Assembly: GCA_964579725.1 (NCBI GenBank)
Contig: CAZOHG010000031.1
Span: 1-41,481 of the forward strand
Length of the DNA stretch: 41,481 bases
Direction of reading: 5' to 3'
From: CAZOHG01 sp964579725
GTDB taxonomy: Bacteria > Zhuqueibacterota > JdFR-76 > BMS3Abin05
In this document: one piece after another, positions 10,248 to 18,103 of the stretch
Numbering within the stretch: position 1 is the first letter of the stretch
How the letters are laid out: the number at the start of each line of letters is the position of its first letter
The notes under the pieces: model-generated
What the model saw: only the letters and a program-made list of their open reading frames with translations
Told to the model about the DNA's origin: nothing
Databases searched by the model: none
Program-made: the position numbers and the translations under genes

Positions 10248-10320
10248 CAGCAGCTTTTAAATTTAACCAAAACTTCAGGCAGAATCAATGTTTTTTTCAA
10301 AAAAAGAAAAACAGGGGCGG

Positions 10321-10791
10321 TCAGTCTTCTGCTTTTTCAAGCGAGTCAAAATAATCATTCAGAATTCTTCGGTGGTCAAAAGCCAACAGCACCGGCAAAT
10401 TTTCGCGTGTAAAAATGCCCACCCCCTGAGCGTCGTCCGCGGCGATTGGGGTGCCCTTTGCCTGCGCAACAAATACAATGGAGATGGTATGTTGGCGAGG
10501 GTCTCGCTTGGGGTCGGAATAGGCGCCCAATTGTCGCACCAATTGTACGTCCAACGACGTCTCTTCCCTGGCTTCCCGCACGGCTGCCTGCTCGCAGCTC
10601 TCGCCGTAATCCACAAAACCACCCGGAATCGCCCAGCCGCGAGGAAAATTCTTACGTTCAATCAGAACAATACCCCTTTCGCCCCGGAGGGTTTCCACTT
10701 CAATAATAATGTCCACAGTTGGAACGGGATTTTTGTAGCGCCGAATTTCAGTGCCACAGTTCGGACATTTAATTATTTCGTAGGTCGGCAT
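10321..10791 (-). CDS. NUDIX hydrolase
   Basis: A 156-residue protein of the NUDIX family, which hydrolyses nucleoside diphosphates linked to another group. The NUDIX box runs from GGFVDYGE through REAREETSLDV and fits G-x5-E-x7-RE-U-x-EE-x-G-U except that Ser replaces the last Gly. An N-terminal CPNCG (one CxxC pair only) recalls the zinc ribbon of NudC-type enzymes but lacks a second pair. The ATG at 10791 is preceded by GGAG; a longer open frame upstream would overlap ggt and has no homology. It lies 14 bp after ggt, so co-transcribed. The substrate cannot be predicted. Confidence 0.9.
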   Translation of the reverse strand: MPTYEIIKCPNCGTEIRRYKNPVPTVDIIIEVETLRGERGIVLIERKNFPRGWAIPGGFVDYGESCEQAAVREAREETSLDVQLVRQLGAYSDPKRDPRQHTISIVFVAQAKGTPIAADDAQGVGIFTRENLPVLLAFDHRRILNDYFDSLEKAED

Positions 10792-10805
10792 TTTTTCTCC
10801 TGCGA

Positions 10806-12524
10806 TTAGTAGCCCTTTGCCAAACCGTAGCCACGGGAATCGGAACCTCCCCACAGCACACCTGTTTTAGGATTGACCAAAATGGCCTCCACAATCCCCG
10901 GGCCGTTGGAATGTCGGGGGTGCAAATGGTGGCCCATCGCCGCTAAATTGGCCACAACATCTTTTGAAAACGCAAATCGGTCAAAAGAAATGTAATCGGG
11001 AAGCCACTGGTGGTGGAATCGGGGAGCGTCCACGGCTTCCTGAATATTCATGCCAAAATCCACAACATTGAGAATCGTCTGAAGAACGCTGGTAATAATT
11101 GTGGAGCCACCGGGAGTGCCTAACACCAAAAAGAGTTGGCCCTGTTTTTCCACAATGGTGGGAGTCATGGAAGACAACATGCGTTTGTGCGGTTGAATGG
11201 CATTGGCTTCGCCCCCTACCAGTCCAAATTGGTTGGGCACGCCCGGTTTGGCGCTAAAATCGTCCATTTCGTTATTCATCAGAAATCCGGTGCCGTCAAT
11301 GACCACTTTGGAGCCGTAAGCCGAATTGAGCGTTGTGGTTACCGAAACAGCCATTCGATTTTCATCGACGATCGAATAGTGAGTGGTCTGGGGACTCTCG
11401 TAAGGCGCCGGATTCCCTGAGGAAATCTCGCTGGAAGGCGTGGCACGCCTTAGATCAATGGTTTTCCGCAAGCTCGCGGCGTATGTTTTGGAGGTTAGCC
11501 CTCGAATGGGAACAGGGTAAAAATCGATGTCTCCCATAAATTTGGCGCGGTCGGCGTACACCCGCTTTTCCGCTTCCATAACGGTGTGCACCATTCGGGA
11601 GGAGTGAAACCCCATTTGTTTCAGGGGGAAGCCCTCTAAAATATTGAGCAATTCGATCAGACAAATTCCCCCGGAGCTTGGGGGACCCATTGAAATAATG
11701 TGGTACCCGTGGTAGGTTCCTTCAACCGGCTTGCGCTCCCGTGCACGGTAAGCCGCTAAATCAGCCCGGGTAATGAGCCCTCCGTGGCTTTTCATGGCAC
11801 GTTCAATTTTCGCAGCCACTTCTCCCGTGTAAAATCCGTTGGCTCCTTTTTCAGCAATCAGACGCAACGTGTGCGCCAGGTCTTTCTGAATAAACAGGTC
11901 GCCTTCGCGGTAAGGTTGTTTCCCGTTTTTCAGGTACGCGCGAGCCGTAGCCGGAAATTTTAAAAAGATTTTCCGCCGTCTTTCCAGCGAATGCGCCAGT
12001 TCATAAGGCATTCGAAAACCCTTTTCTGCCAACCGAATGGCCGGTTGCAAAAGGTCTTTCCAGGGCAATTTCCCGTATTTTTGGTGCGCCAAATACAAGC
12101 CCCGCACACTTCCCGGCACACCGCTTGCCAGGTACCCCACCAAACTCAAGTTGGGGATGACATTCCCGTTTTTGTCCAGGTACATATCGCGTGTAGCTTT
12201 TGCCGGAGCCATTTCGCGGTAATCGATGGTGGTGCTCTTGCCGTCCGGAAATCGGATGACCATGAAACCACCTCCGCCAATATTTCCTGCCACCGGGTAC
12301 ACAACTTCCAGGGCAAAGCCGACGGCGACCGCAGCGTCCACGGCATTGCCCCCCATTTTAAGAATTTCAAGCCCCGCTTCCGTGGCAAGGGGCTGCCCGG
12401 AAGCTACCATGACTTTTCGGGCTCGAGCGGGTCGGTGCCCCATATACGCCGACACCCTGACCGTACCCAGCCCCAAAACACCCAAAATCACTACAATACC
12501 AAACACTTTTCGGGACGCCCACAT
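10806..12524 (-). CDS. ggt: Gamma-glutamyltransferase
   Basis: An N-terminal-nucleophile hydrolase that cleaves gamma-glutamyl bonds, chiefly of glutathione, in the periplasm. A signal peptide or anchor is seen at about residues 7-27. The proenzyme splits itself before the nucleophile Thr in the motif TTHYSIVD (about residue 380). Also present are the conserved GGNAVDAAVA and NIGGGGFMV near the N-terminus and the SSMTPTIV substrate loop. Length (572 aa) is typical. The ATG at 12524 was chosen because AGAGG lies 8 bases upstream; a TTG two codons earlier is too close to it. It forms a two-gene unit with the NUDIX gene. Confidence 0.95.
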   Translation of the reverse strand: MWASRKVFGIVVILGVLGLGTVRVSAYMGHRPARARKVMVASGQPLATEAGLEILKMGGNAVDAAVAVGFALEVVYPVAGNIGGGGFMVIRFPDGKSTTIDYREMAPAKATRDMYLDKNGNVIPNLSLVGYLASGVPGSVRGLYLAHQKYGKLPWKDLLQPAIRLAEKGFRMPYELAHSLERRRKIFLKFPATARAYLKNGKQPYREGDLFIQKDLAHTLRLIAEKGANGFYTGEVAAKIERAMKSHGGLITRADLAAYRARERKPVEGTYHGYHIISMGPPSSGGICLIELLNILEGFPLKQMGFHSSRMVHTVMEAEKRVYADRAKFMGDIDFYPVPIRGLTSKTYAASLRKTIDLRRATPSSEISSGNPAPYESPQTTHYSIVDENRMAVSVTTTLNSAYGSKVVIDGTGFLMNNEMDDFSAKPGVPNQFGLVGGEANAIQPHKRMLSSMTPTIVEKQGQLFLVLGTPGGSTIITSVLQTILNVVDFGMNIQEAVDAPRFHHQWLPDYISFDRFAFSKDVVANLAAMGHHLHPRHSNGPGIVEAILVNPKTGVLWGGSDSRGYGLAKGY

Positions 12525-12570
12525 TTTCAAAACCTCTTGGGTTAGAAATAATTCGTCAAAAAATTCGTTT

Positions 12571-12584
12571 GGCCTTGTCAGGCC
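12571..12584 (-). terminator. Weak hairpin before ggt
   Basis: GGCCT/AGGCC arms with a TGTC loop. On the minus strand a run of six T follows about 7 bases later. It may terminate transcription from the Cys-rich gene at 12691-13350, but the stem is short and the T-run is displaced. Confidence 0.3.
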
Positions 12585-12690
12585 GCGTGTCCTTCAATTT
12601 CAATGTACAGAAATTCCCTCCAAAAATAAAGCGCTTTTTTTAATCTCACAACCTTCGTTCTTTTTGTTTTCCTTGTAAGCAAAACATGGG

Positions 12691-13350
12691 CTATTTTCTC
12701 AAAAATTCCCAGGCAATTCGAATGGCTTTGGCTTCGTCTTCGGAAATTTTTTCGGCCTGAAATCGGTAATCGTTTTTTCGAATAATCTCCGCCAAATTGG
12801 ATGCCAAAAGCGAGAGCTTTTGCTTCTCGAAATCGGCGAATTTTGCCGACAGGGCCTTGTCCGAAAATTGGGCAGAAATCAGTCCGAAATGTCGGCGGCA
12901 CACGCCGGGGCTCTTTTCCAGGGCTTCCCAAAACTCCGGTAGGCGCAGGTATCCGGCAAACGCTTTGACCACGCGCTTTTCGTTTTCCTCACGCGCCGCA
13001 CAAAGGGGACAAATGTCTGCGGTTTCCTTTGAAAAATCCCCATTTCGGCTCACCAGATCGGCGGCCAAAATGGAAAGTCCCAGTGCGTCGCCTTGCTTGA
13101 GGATCACATGGGTGTGCCAACGGCAAAGTCCACCGGCCGCGCGGAATTTCTCCCGAACACCGGGGTCGTTCACACTTTCGTAAAATAGCCAATCGATCTG
13201 TCGATTTTCCCGCTTGTCTAAGAGAGAGCAAATCGGACACGCATCGTGAGAAGCCACTTCAATTAAATCAAAATAGAGCCAATCTTTTTCGGTTTTCCGG
13301 GGCTTTCGCCCTCCGGCTCCCCGCCAAAAAGGTAATTTATTCACCGTCAC
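12691..13350 (-). CDS. Cys-rich hypothetical protein (DUF6062-like)
   Basis: A 219-residue cytoplasmic protein without signal or membrane segment. It has two similar halves, each with a CPxC pair (CPIC, CPLC) followed by a C-x-x-H (GLCRWH, GVCRRH), which suggests two bound zinc ions. The block 'YESVNDPGVREKFRAAGG' recalls the uncharacterised DUF6062 family; this assignment is from memory. The longest frame starts at a GTG (13350); a second GTG two codons later sits better behind GAGG. Function is unknown, and neighbours do not help. Confidence 0.75.
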   Translation of the reverse strand: MTVNKLPFWRGAGGRKPRKTEKDWLYFDLIEVASHDACPICSLLDKRENRQIDWLFYESVNDPGVREKFRAAGGLCRWHTHVILKQGDALGLSILAADLVSRNGDFSKETADICPLCAAREENEKRVVKAFAGYLRLPEFWEALEKSPGVCRRHFGLISAQFSDKALSAKFADFEKQKLSLLASNLAEIIRKNDYRFQAEKISEDEAKAIRIAWEFLRK

Positions 13351-13397
13351 CTCAACAATTTCCGCCGTTTTTTCGGCCTATTTGAAATCCGACACGC

Positions 13398-14900
13398 TTA
13401 GCGGCGCCACATTCTCACGTCCACTATTTTGTGTTCGCCTGCTTCCAAAATAACGGAACGACTTTCCGTACGGTAACCCGACATTTGAAACGACACGGTG
13501 AACGCACCCGGTTTCAGAAGACGCCAGAAGTGCCCGAATTGTCCGTCCGCCCGGCAAGGCGCCACAACCGGAGAAAAGTCATTTTGAAGTTGAACAATGG
13601 CCGGCAAGGGGTTTCCGGTTTGGGCGTCGGAAATGTGCCCTTCGATACCCGTTTGGAAGATTCGCTTGAGCAAATAAAGGGCAGCCCGTTTGTTCTGCCT
13701 GAAAATTGGTTGCAAATCTTTTTTCGGGGGAAAGTACTCCGACCCCAATTCCACAAGAAAACTAAGCGTCCTGAATTGGGCGTAGAACCAATTGGCACTC
13801 TGTCCCGCTTTTCCGTCCAGCGGCATGACGTCATAGGGGCGGTAACTGTGCGCTCGGCGACAACGGCGGGCGTACCCCAACGCCAAATCGTGCAAGATTT
13901 CGTAGTCGGGAGGGCGCATTTCTTTTGTCCAGGGGAACAGAACCGCCTGCCCGTAGCTGTGGTAATCCACCATCAGAACAAAATGTTTTTTCCGAGCCAG
14001 ATTTCGAAGGGCTTGCGTTTCGGGTTCCGAAAAAGGCCGGGGGCCTTTGTAGAACCAGCTTGTGGTCTGTGTTTCCCGAAAATCGCCCCAATTGAAATCA
14101 AAGTTCCGATTCAAATAGACTCCGTCCACTGCAGGAGAAAATTTGCCGTCCTCGTTGTTGTCCCGCAAATTTTTTCGCCAGAAGGGAAATCGGACGTGGT
14201 TTTGTACAATGTAGTCGTACCCGTCCACATTAACCAGCGGCACCAAGAAAAGCTCCACCTGGCCAAGCAGGCCACGCAAATCGGGATCTTCCCTTTGTTC
14301 GCGCAGGAGAGAATCTGCCAAAGCAAGCAGGAAAAGCGTTCCGGCGGGCTCACGCGCGTGCAAACCCGCCATGAACAAAACGCCTGGCTCATCCTCATTT
14401 AAGTGCGGATTGTCGGAAATTTTGAGTACTAAAATGGGGTGATGTCGAAAAGCAGTAGTCCCCAACGTGTCAAGCACGGCCCAGTTCGGAAAGCGGGCCA
14501 CCAGAGTGAGCATTTTTCGTTCAATTGCCCCGACCCCAGGGTAGTCTTTGGGAACTTTGCCGTTGTAGTCGATGGCTGCTACCGCAGCGGTTGGAATGCC
14601 TAATCGGTTAAGTTTCAAAAGGTCGGAAAAATGCCCGCGGAACTCAATGACACTGTCCTGAACAACCGGCGAGGAAAGGTAATGAAGGCGGTAGAGGGTC
14701 TCCACGTCTTGTGCTGATCGGGGGAAAACCCGCAAAACGGCCAATTGCTTTGCTTTTTCCGCCTTTTCGTAGCGGCGCACCCACACGTAAAATCCCGCCG
14801 AGAGCACCAGTGCAATGAGCAGTACCATTCCGAAGTAGCGCACATTTTCGGGCGAAAAGGTTGAAGTTGGTTTCTTTTGATTGAATTCAGGCCGAACCAT
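13398..14900 (-). CDS. Membrane-anchored M14 zinc carboxypeptidase
   Basis: A metallopeptidase of the M14 family with about 500 residues. A single N-terminal membrane helix (about 22-40) places the catalytic part outside the cytoplasm. Zinc ligands His181 and Glu184 are in HAREP, the third is His314 in VDYHSYG, and the catalytic Glu is Glu384 in FLVELGSE. A YLNRNFDFNW substrate-binding block lies between them. The last 85 residues form a carboxypeptidase-regulatory-like beta domain (GHISDAQTGNPLPAIV). The ATG at 14900 was chosen; an upstream TTG abuts the AAGGAG ribosome site and cannot use it. It is separated from the cytochrome operon by a terminator and has its own promoter candidate. Likely role: trimming of envelope or extracellular peptides. 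Confidence 0.9.
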   Translation of the reverse strand: MVRPEFNQKKPTSTFSPENVRYFGMVLLIALVLSAGFYVWVRRYEKAEKAKQLAVLRVFPRSAQDVETLYRLHYLSSPVVQDSVIEFRGHFSDLLKLNRLGIPTAAVAAIDYNGKVPKDYPGVGAIERKMLTLVARFPNWAVLDTLGTTAFRHHPILVLKISDNPHLNEDEPGVLFMAGLHAREPAGTLFLLALADSLLREQREDPDLRGLLGQVELFLVPLVNVDGYDYIVQNHVRFPFWRKNLRDNNEDGKFSPAVDGVYLNRNFDFNWGDFRETQTTSWFYKGPRPFSEPETQALRNLARKKHFVLMVDYHSYGQAVLFPWTKEMRPPDYEILHDLALGYARRCRRAHSYRPYDVMPLDGKAGQSANWFYAQFRTLSFLVELGSEYFPPKKDLQPIFRQNKRAALYLLKRIFQTGIEGHISDAQTGNPLPAIVQLQNDFSPVVAPCRADGQFGHFWRLLKPGAFTVSFQMSGYRTESRSVILEAGEHKIVDVRMWRR

Positions 14901-14937
14901 TTCCGCGAACAACTCCTTTCTTAACGTGGCCGCCTAA

Positions 14938-14966
14938 AATATAGCCGCTTCGGAAACGATCCGCAA
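14938..14966 (-). promoter_or_regulatory. Candidate sigma70-type promoter of the M14 peptidase gene
   Basis: On the minus strand TTGCGG (complement of 14961-14966) is followed after exactly 17 bases by TATATT (complement of 14938-14943). The predicted start near 14931 leaves a leader of about 30 bases carrying AAGGAG. The -35 is poor, the -10 good. Confidence 0.5.
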
Positions 14967-15160
14967 GGGATTTCTGGTCAGGGTTTGAGGCAAGAGGCCA
15001 TCTTTGGAAAATGGGTTGTCCGTTTTCAATAAACCAATTGGGGGCTACGTGCTGTTGCTTCTCTTGCACATCGAAACTGAAACTCTGTTTTGCTTCCCTT
15101 TTCGATTTTTACCGGCGAACACAAAAAGCGTTTTCCGTGGAGCTTTCGGAAACAAGCCAC

Positions 15161-15197
15161 AAAAAAAGCCGCAAGTTTCCAAAAATTCTTGCGGCTT
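15161..15197 (-). terminator. Strong intrinsic terminator of the cytochrome operon
   Basis: Arms AAGCCGCAAG (15166-15175) and CTTGCGGCTT (15188-15197), perfect over 10 bp, followed on the minus strand by seven T (complement of 15161-15167). It lies 22 bp after the stop of the 7-heme cytochrome gene and marks the end of the operon. Confidence 0.85.
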
Positions 15198-15219
15198 GAG
15201 GAGAGGAGGAATAACCGAG

Positions 15220-15918
15220 CTAATATTTTTTGTTAAATTGTCGCACGCCGTGACAGCTCACATTGGAACACGTTCCCGTGTCGTGATTCCACCCCAGATT
15301 GGGATTGACTTCTGCATAGGCTGTGGCGTCAAGGTGTCCTGCGGCGTACACGCTGTCGGGCACAATGTGGCAGGTTTGACAGGTAACACCGGCGTTCAAC
15401 ATGGTTTGGTGAGCTCCCACACCCAAATAGGTCGATTCCAAATGTCCGGCCAGATCGCGAGGCGGTGCGTTGTTTTGTTCGTTGCCGTGGCAGGTATTGC
15501 AGGCTTCCGGGCCCCCCGGTCGGGTGTGGCATTCCAGACACGAACGCCTCGCAACACCACCGGAATAATCTTTCCCGTGGCATGCCCGGCACGTGCGCAT
15601 GTCGTCATTTCGATTGCGAATGTACTGACCGTGAAACCCTGTGGCCCCGATTTCCACCCAATCCTCTTTGTGCGGGTAGGCATCGTGGCAGGAGGTGCAC
15701 GATACACCAGCGTCGCCACCGCTGAAATTTTCTCCGTGGCAGTCCCGACAGCTTTCCTTGCCGCGGGTAACCACAATTTGCCCGTGAAAATCCGCCGATT
15801 TAGTGTCCATCCAGGTCTTCGGGTGAGTTAAGCTCACGACCGGATTCTTTTTCTGGCTGCACCCTACAAACAGCCCGAACACAAGAAAAATGGCGAAAAC
15901 CCTTTCCAATAGTCTCAT
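15220..15918 (-). CDS. Heptaheme c-type cytochrome lipoprotein
   Basis: A 232-residue protein with a lipoprotein signal (lipobox FVGC, Cys20). It carries six CXXCH heme sites (CRDCH, CTSCH, CRACH, CLECH, CNTCH, CQTCH) and a seventh, non-standard CX4CH site (CSNVSCH) near the C-terminus. CX4CH sites occur in cytochromes of metal reducers such as Geobacter, where the CxxxxCH type is a recognised domain. Repeated spacers with 'FHGQ' and HG pairs supply candidate distal His ligands. It starts 4 bases after the 12-heme gene and ends the operon. It is likely anchored to a membrane as an electron relay. Confidence 0.93.
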   Translation of the reverse strand: MRLLERVFAIFLVFGLFVGCSQKKNPVVSLTHPKTWMDTKSADFHGQIVVTRGKESCRDCHGENFSGGDAGVSCTSCHDAYPHKEDWVEIGATGFHGQYIRNRNDDMRTCRACHGKDYSGGVARRSCLECHTRPGGPEACNTCHGNEQNNAPPRDLAGHLESTYLGVGAHQTMLNAGVTCQTCHIVPDSVYAAGHLDATAYAEVNPNLGWNHDTGTCSNVSCHGVRQFNKKY

Positions 15919-15922
15919 CTTC

Positions 15923-16852
15923 CTACTCTTCTTTGGTCGATTTGTTGTGGCAACGAAAACAAGTGGGGAACGTCTGGTAATTCCCGTGACACGCCAAACA
16001 GGTCTCCAAATCCACTTCTGCCTCTATTTTGTGTTGGCCTCCGTTTATCTCATTGGCCCAACCTACGCGATTGTGAGAAGCAGGCATGACATTTTTCTCC
16101 CGGTGGCATTGAATGCAGTACAATTCATCCTGGTGACACGCCAGGCACTGGGTTTTGTTCATTTTCGCCTCAATGGCGTGATTCCACTCAAAATTCAGGG
16201 GATGTGTCCGGTGCGACAAATTCTTCCCTTCGTGGCAATCTTGACAATATGTATTGGTGTGACACTGTGCACATGTTGCAGGATCGGATTCCGCTTCAAA
16301 TTGGTGGGCGTGCGTCCATTCCAATTTGTGGGAAATGGGACGCAAATCCTTTCCCTGAAGGTGGCACACCCGGCAGTTCAGCGGATCGCTGGCTTGTTTT
16401 TGCGCGTGGCAGGATTGGCATTGGGCCATTTTCGGCAAATGTCGGGCGACGGCGGTGCTGTCTTTTTCAATTCCGGCGTGGCAGATCAAGCACGCAACCC
16501 CGCTTTTCAAATGAACGGCGTGCGGGAATTTGGGACTGTAGGTAGCTATTCGAGGCACCACGCCCGCTTCGTCCGGATTGGTGTGGCAAAGGGTACAGGC
16601 ATTGGGAGCACTTTCGCCGTCGTGACACTGAAAACAGGTTTCCATTGTGGGAAAAAGGTTGTCCGTTCCCTTCAGGCTGCTGTCCGCTTTGGTGTGGCAG
16701 GTGACGCAATCCACTCCCATGTCTTCCACTTGTTTCTGGGGAGAAAAAATAATTCGATCCTTTTGTCCGGCCATTCCGGAAACAAGAGCCGCCAGCACAA
16801 ACGGAAGTAAAATTCCGATTTGAATTCTCTTTTTCGATTTTAAAATCGACAT
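15923..16852 (-). CDS. Dodecaheme c-type cytochrome
   Basis: A 309-residue protein with an N-terminal signal sequence (hydrophobic at about 11-27) and twelve CXXCH sites, so about one heme per 25 residues. Two pairs are tightly spaced (CAQCH/CQDCH and CLACH/CIQCH), and 'NHA', 'THAHQ' and 'SHN' provide extra His ligands. Such heme density suits a nanowire-like relay through the periplasm or outer membrane. The ATG lies 13 bases inside the end of the beta-barrel gene, so translation of the two is coupled. By position and composition it could play the part of MtrA in a porin-cytochrome conduit; sequence homology to MtrA cannot be claimed from reading alone. Confidence 0.93.
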   Translation of the reverse strand: MSILKSKKRIQIGILLPFVLAALVSGMAGQKDRIIFSPQKQVEDMGVDCVTCHTKADSSLKGTDNLFPTMETCFQCHDGESAPNACTLCHTNPDEAGVVPRIATYSPKFPHAVHLKSGVACLICHAGIEKDSTAVARHLPKMAQCQSCHAQKQASDPLNCRVCHLQGKDLRPISHKLEWTHAHQFEAESDPATCAQCHTNTYCQDCHEGKNLSHRTHPLNFEWNHAIEAKMNKTQCLACHQDELYCIQCHREKNVMPASHNRVGWANEINGGQHKIEAEVDLETCLACHGNYQTFPTCFRCHNKSTKEE

Positions 16853-18030
16853 AAGGCCTGTCCCAAGATTCGATTGTCTACTTTGTACACGCGATTGTTG
16901 TAAAACTGATCTTCAAAAGAGACCAGAAATCGCTGCCCCAATTGGTATTCCACCCGAAAAGCACTACCTACTTGCAGAAAACTCTCTTCCCAATCGCTGA
17001 TCTGGTAATTGGAAAAATCCAGTAAAAGACGCGTGGTCAAATGCTTTAGAAGGCGAAGACTTACGTCCGCGTACCCGCGGGTCTGAAATCCGGCAAACCC
17101 CAAATCCTGTTGAAATCCAACAAGGCCGTAGGGGGTCAAAATTCCCAGACGAATTTTCTGCGATTGTTTTTTCTCGCTTTGAATCCAGAGCAAATCCCCC
17201 GTCAGACCGTATTTTTTGCGGAAATACCACACGCCGTTTAGACGGCCTTGCAGCAAACCCTCCAGTTCAAATTGTTCAAAAAAGGAATCGTGGTAAATGT
17301 GGGGCGTACGATAAAATCCTTCGAGATAAAACAACGCCCTCCGTGAAGGCGTCCACCGGCACGCCAGAAAAGCTTTTTGAAGTGCGGACTCCAACAAATT
17401 AAACGAAACGCGGGAAATCCCAAACAGCGATTTCCCAAACGGGCGACTCACATTGACCCCTATTAGGCGCCAAGCAGCGGCTCCAAAACGGATCTTCTGG
17501 TAAAAACTGACCCCAAAACGGGTTTTCCAGAGGTTGTTGAATTGGAGTTTTGCACCGAGTACACTACCGTCCTGCAGTCGGTAGACCTTTGGGGTACGGT
17601 CGAAGGGAACCTCTGCCCCGCCAAAAAGGGAGAAATGTATTTTCCGAAAGGGACGAACGGTTAAAAATCCGCCGTCCAAATAGCCGATCCCTACTCCGTT
17701 GAAATAGAATTTACGACCCAGTGAAAAATCAAGGCGATTTTTCCAGAGGTGTTTCCAATCCAAATAGGCCCCGTACACTTGAAAAGGAGTCTCTATTTTT
17801 TGAGGACCCAAGTCGGTCATTCCCATTAGATTAACGTGAAAGGACATTTTGCGCAGCACTTTCGGCCTGTACATCAGCTTTACCTGCTGGTAAAAGATGC
17901 CGTGCGTGTGCTCCGTTTGGTATCCCAAAAAAGAGGTGACACTCGAACCAGAAAGCTGGGGCACACCGCCCAATAGCGATCCGCTCCAAATCAGCAAGCA
18001 TGAAACCAGAATTCCCAATTTCAGTTTCAT
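16840..18030 (-). CDS. Outer-membrane beta-barrel protein of the cytochrome operon
   Basis: A 396-residue protein with a signal peptide (MKLKLGILVSCLLIWSG) and then alternating polar/aromatic short strands throughout (for example 'MSFHVNLMG', 'RLDFSLGRKFYF', 'RFLVSFEDQFY'). It ends in Phe (LCRF), as the C-terminal signal of outer-membrane barrels usually does. No family recognised by name. It sits between a surface-sorted 9-heme and a 12-heme cytochrome gene, the arrangement expected of a porin that sheathes a heme wire (MtrB/PioB-like by role, not by shown homology). The ATG at 18030 has AAAGG upstream and starts the signal peptide; a longer frame to 18099 would spoil it. Confidence 0.8.
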   Translation of the reverse strand: MKLKLGILVSCLLIWSGSLLGGVPQLSGSSVTSFLGYQTEHTHGIFYQQVKLMYRPKVLRKMSFHVNLMGMTDLGPQKIETPFQVYGAYLDWKHLWKNRLDFSLGRKFYFNGVGIGYLDGGFLTVRPFRKIHFSLFGGAEVPFDRTPKVYRLQDGSVLGAKLQFNNLWKTRFGVSFYQKIRFGAAAWRLIGVNVSRPFGKSLFGISRVSFNLLESALQKAFLACRWTPSRRALFYLEGFYRTPHIYHDSFFEQFELEGLLQGRLNGVWYFRKKYGLTGDLLWIQSEKKQSQKIRLGILTPYGLVGFQQDLGFAGFQTRGYADVSLRLLKHLTTRLLLDFSNYQISDWEESFLQVGSAFRVEYQLGQRFLVSFEDQFYNNRVYKVDNRILGQALCRF

Positions 18031-18061
18031 GAGAAACCTTTCATTTTTCGCAAAACCGACT

Positions 18062-18095
18062 CGCTTAACAAGCGGCGGAGCCCGAGGGCTCCGCC
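18062..18095 (-). promoter_or_regulatory. Tandem intercistronic hairpins between 9-heme cytochrome and barrel genes
   Basis: GGCGGAGCCC (18074-18083) pairs perfectly with GGGCTCCGCC (18086-18095). Directly downstream on the minus strand is a second hairpin, CGCTT/AAGCG (18062-18074). No T-run follows, so it looks like an mRNA-stabilising or processing element rather than a terminator. Confidence 0.65.
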
Positions 18096-18103
18096 ACATC
18101 GTC

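Noticed and set aside
13431..14402. 323-residue plus-strand frame opposite the M14 peptidase
   Set aside because: Complement of a conserved gene with intact active-site residues; the translation has no recognisable domain and no ribosome site.
15004..16810. Long plus-strand frames (275 and 306 residues) opposite the 7- and 12-heme genes
   Set aside because: They are complements of CXXCH-rich coding sequence, which tends to lack stops on the other strand.
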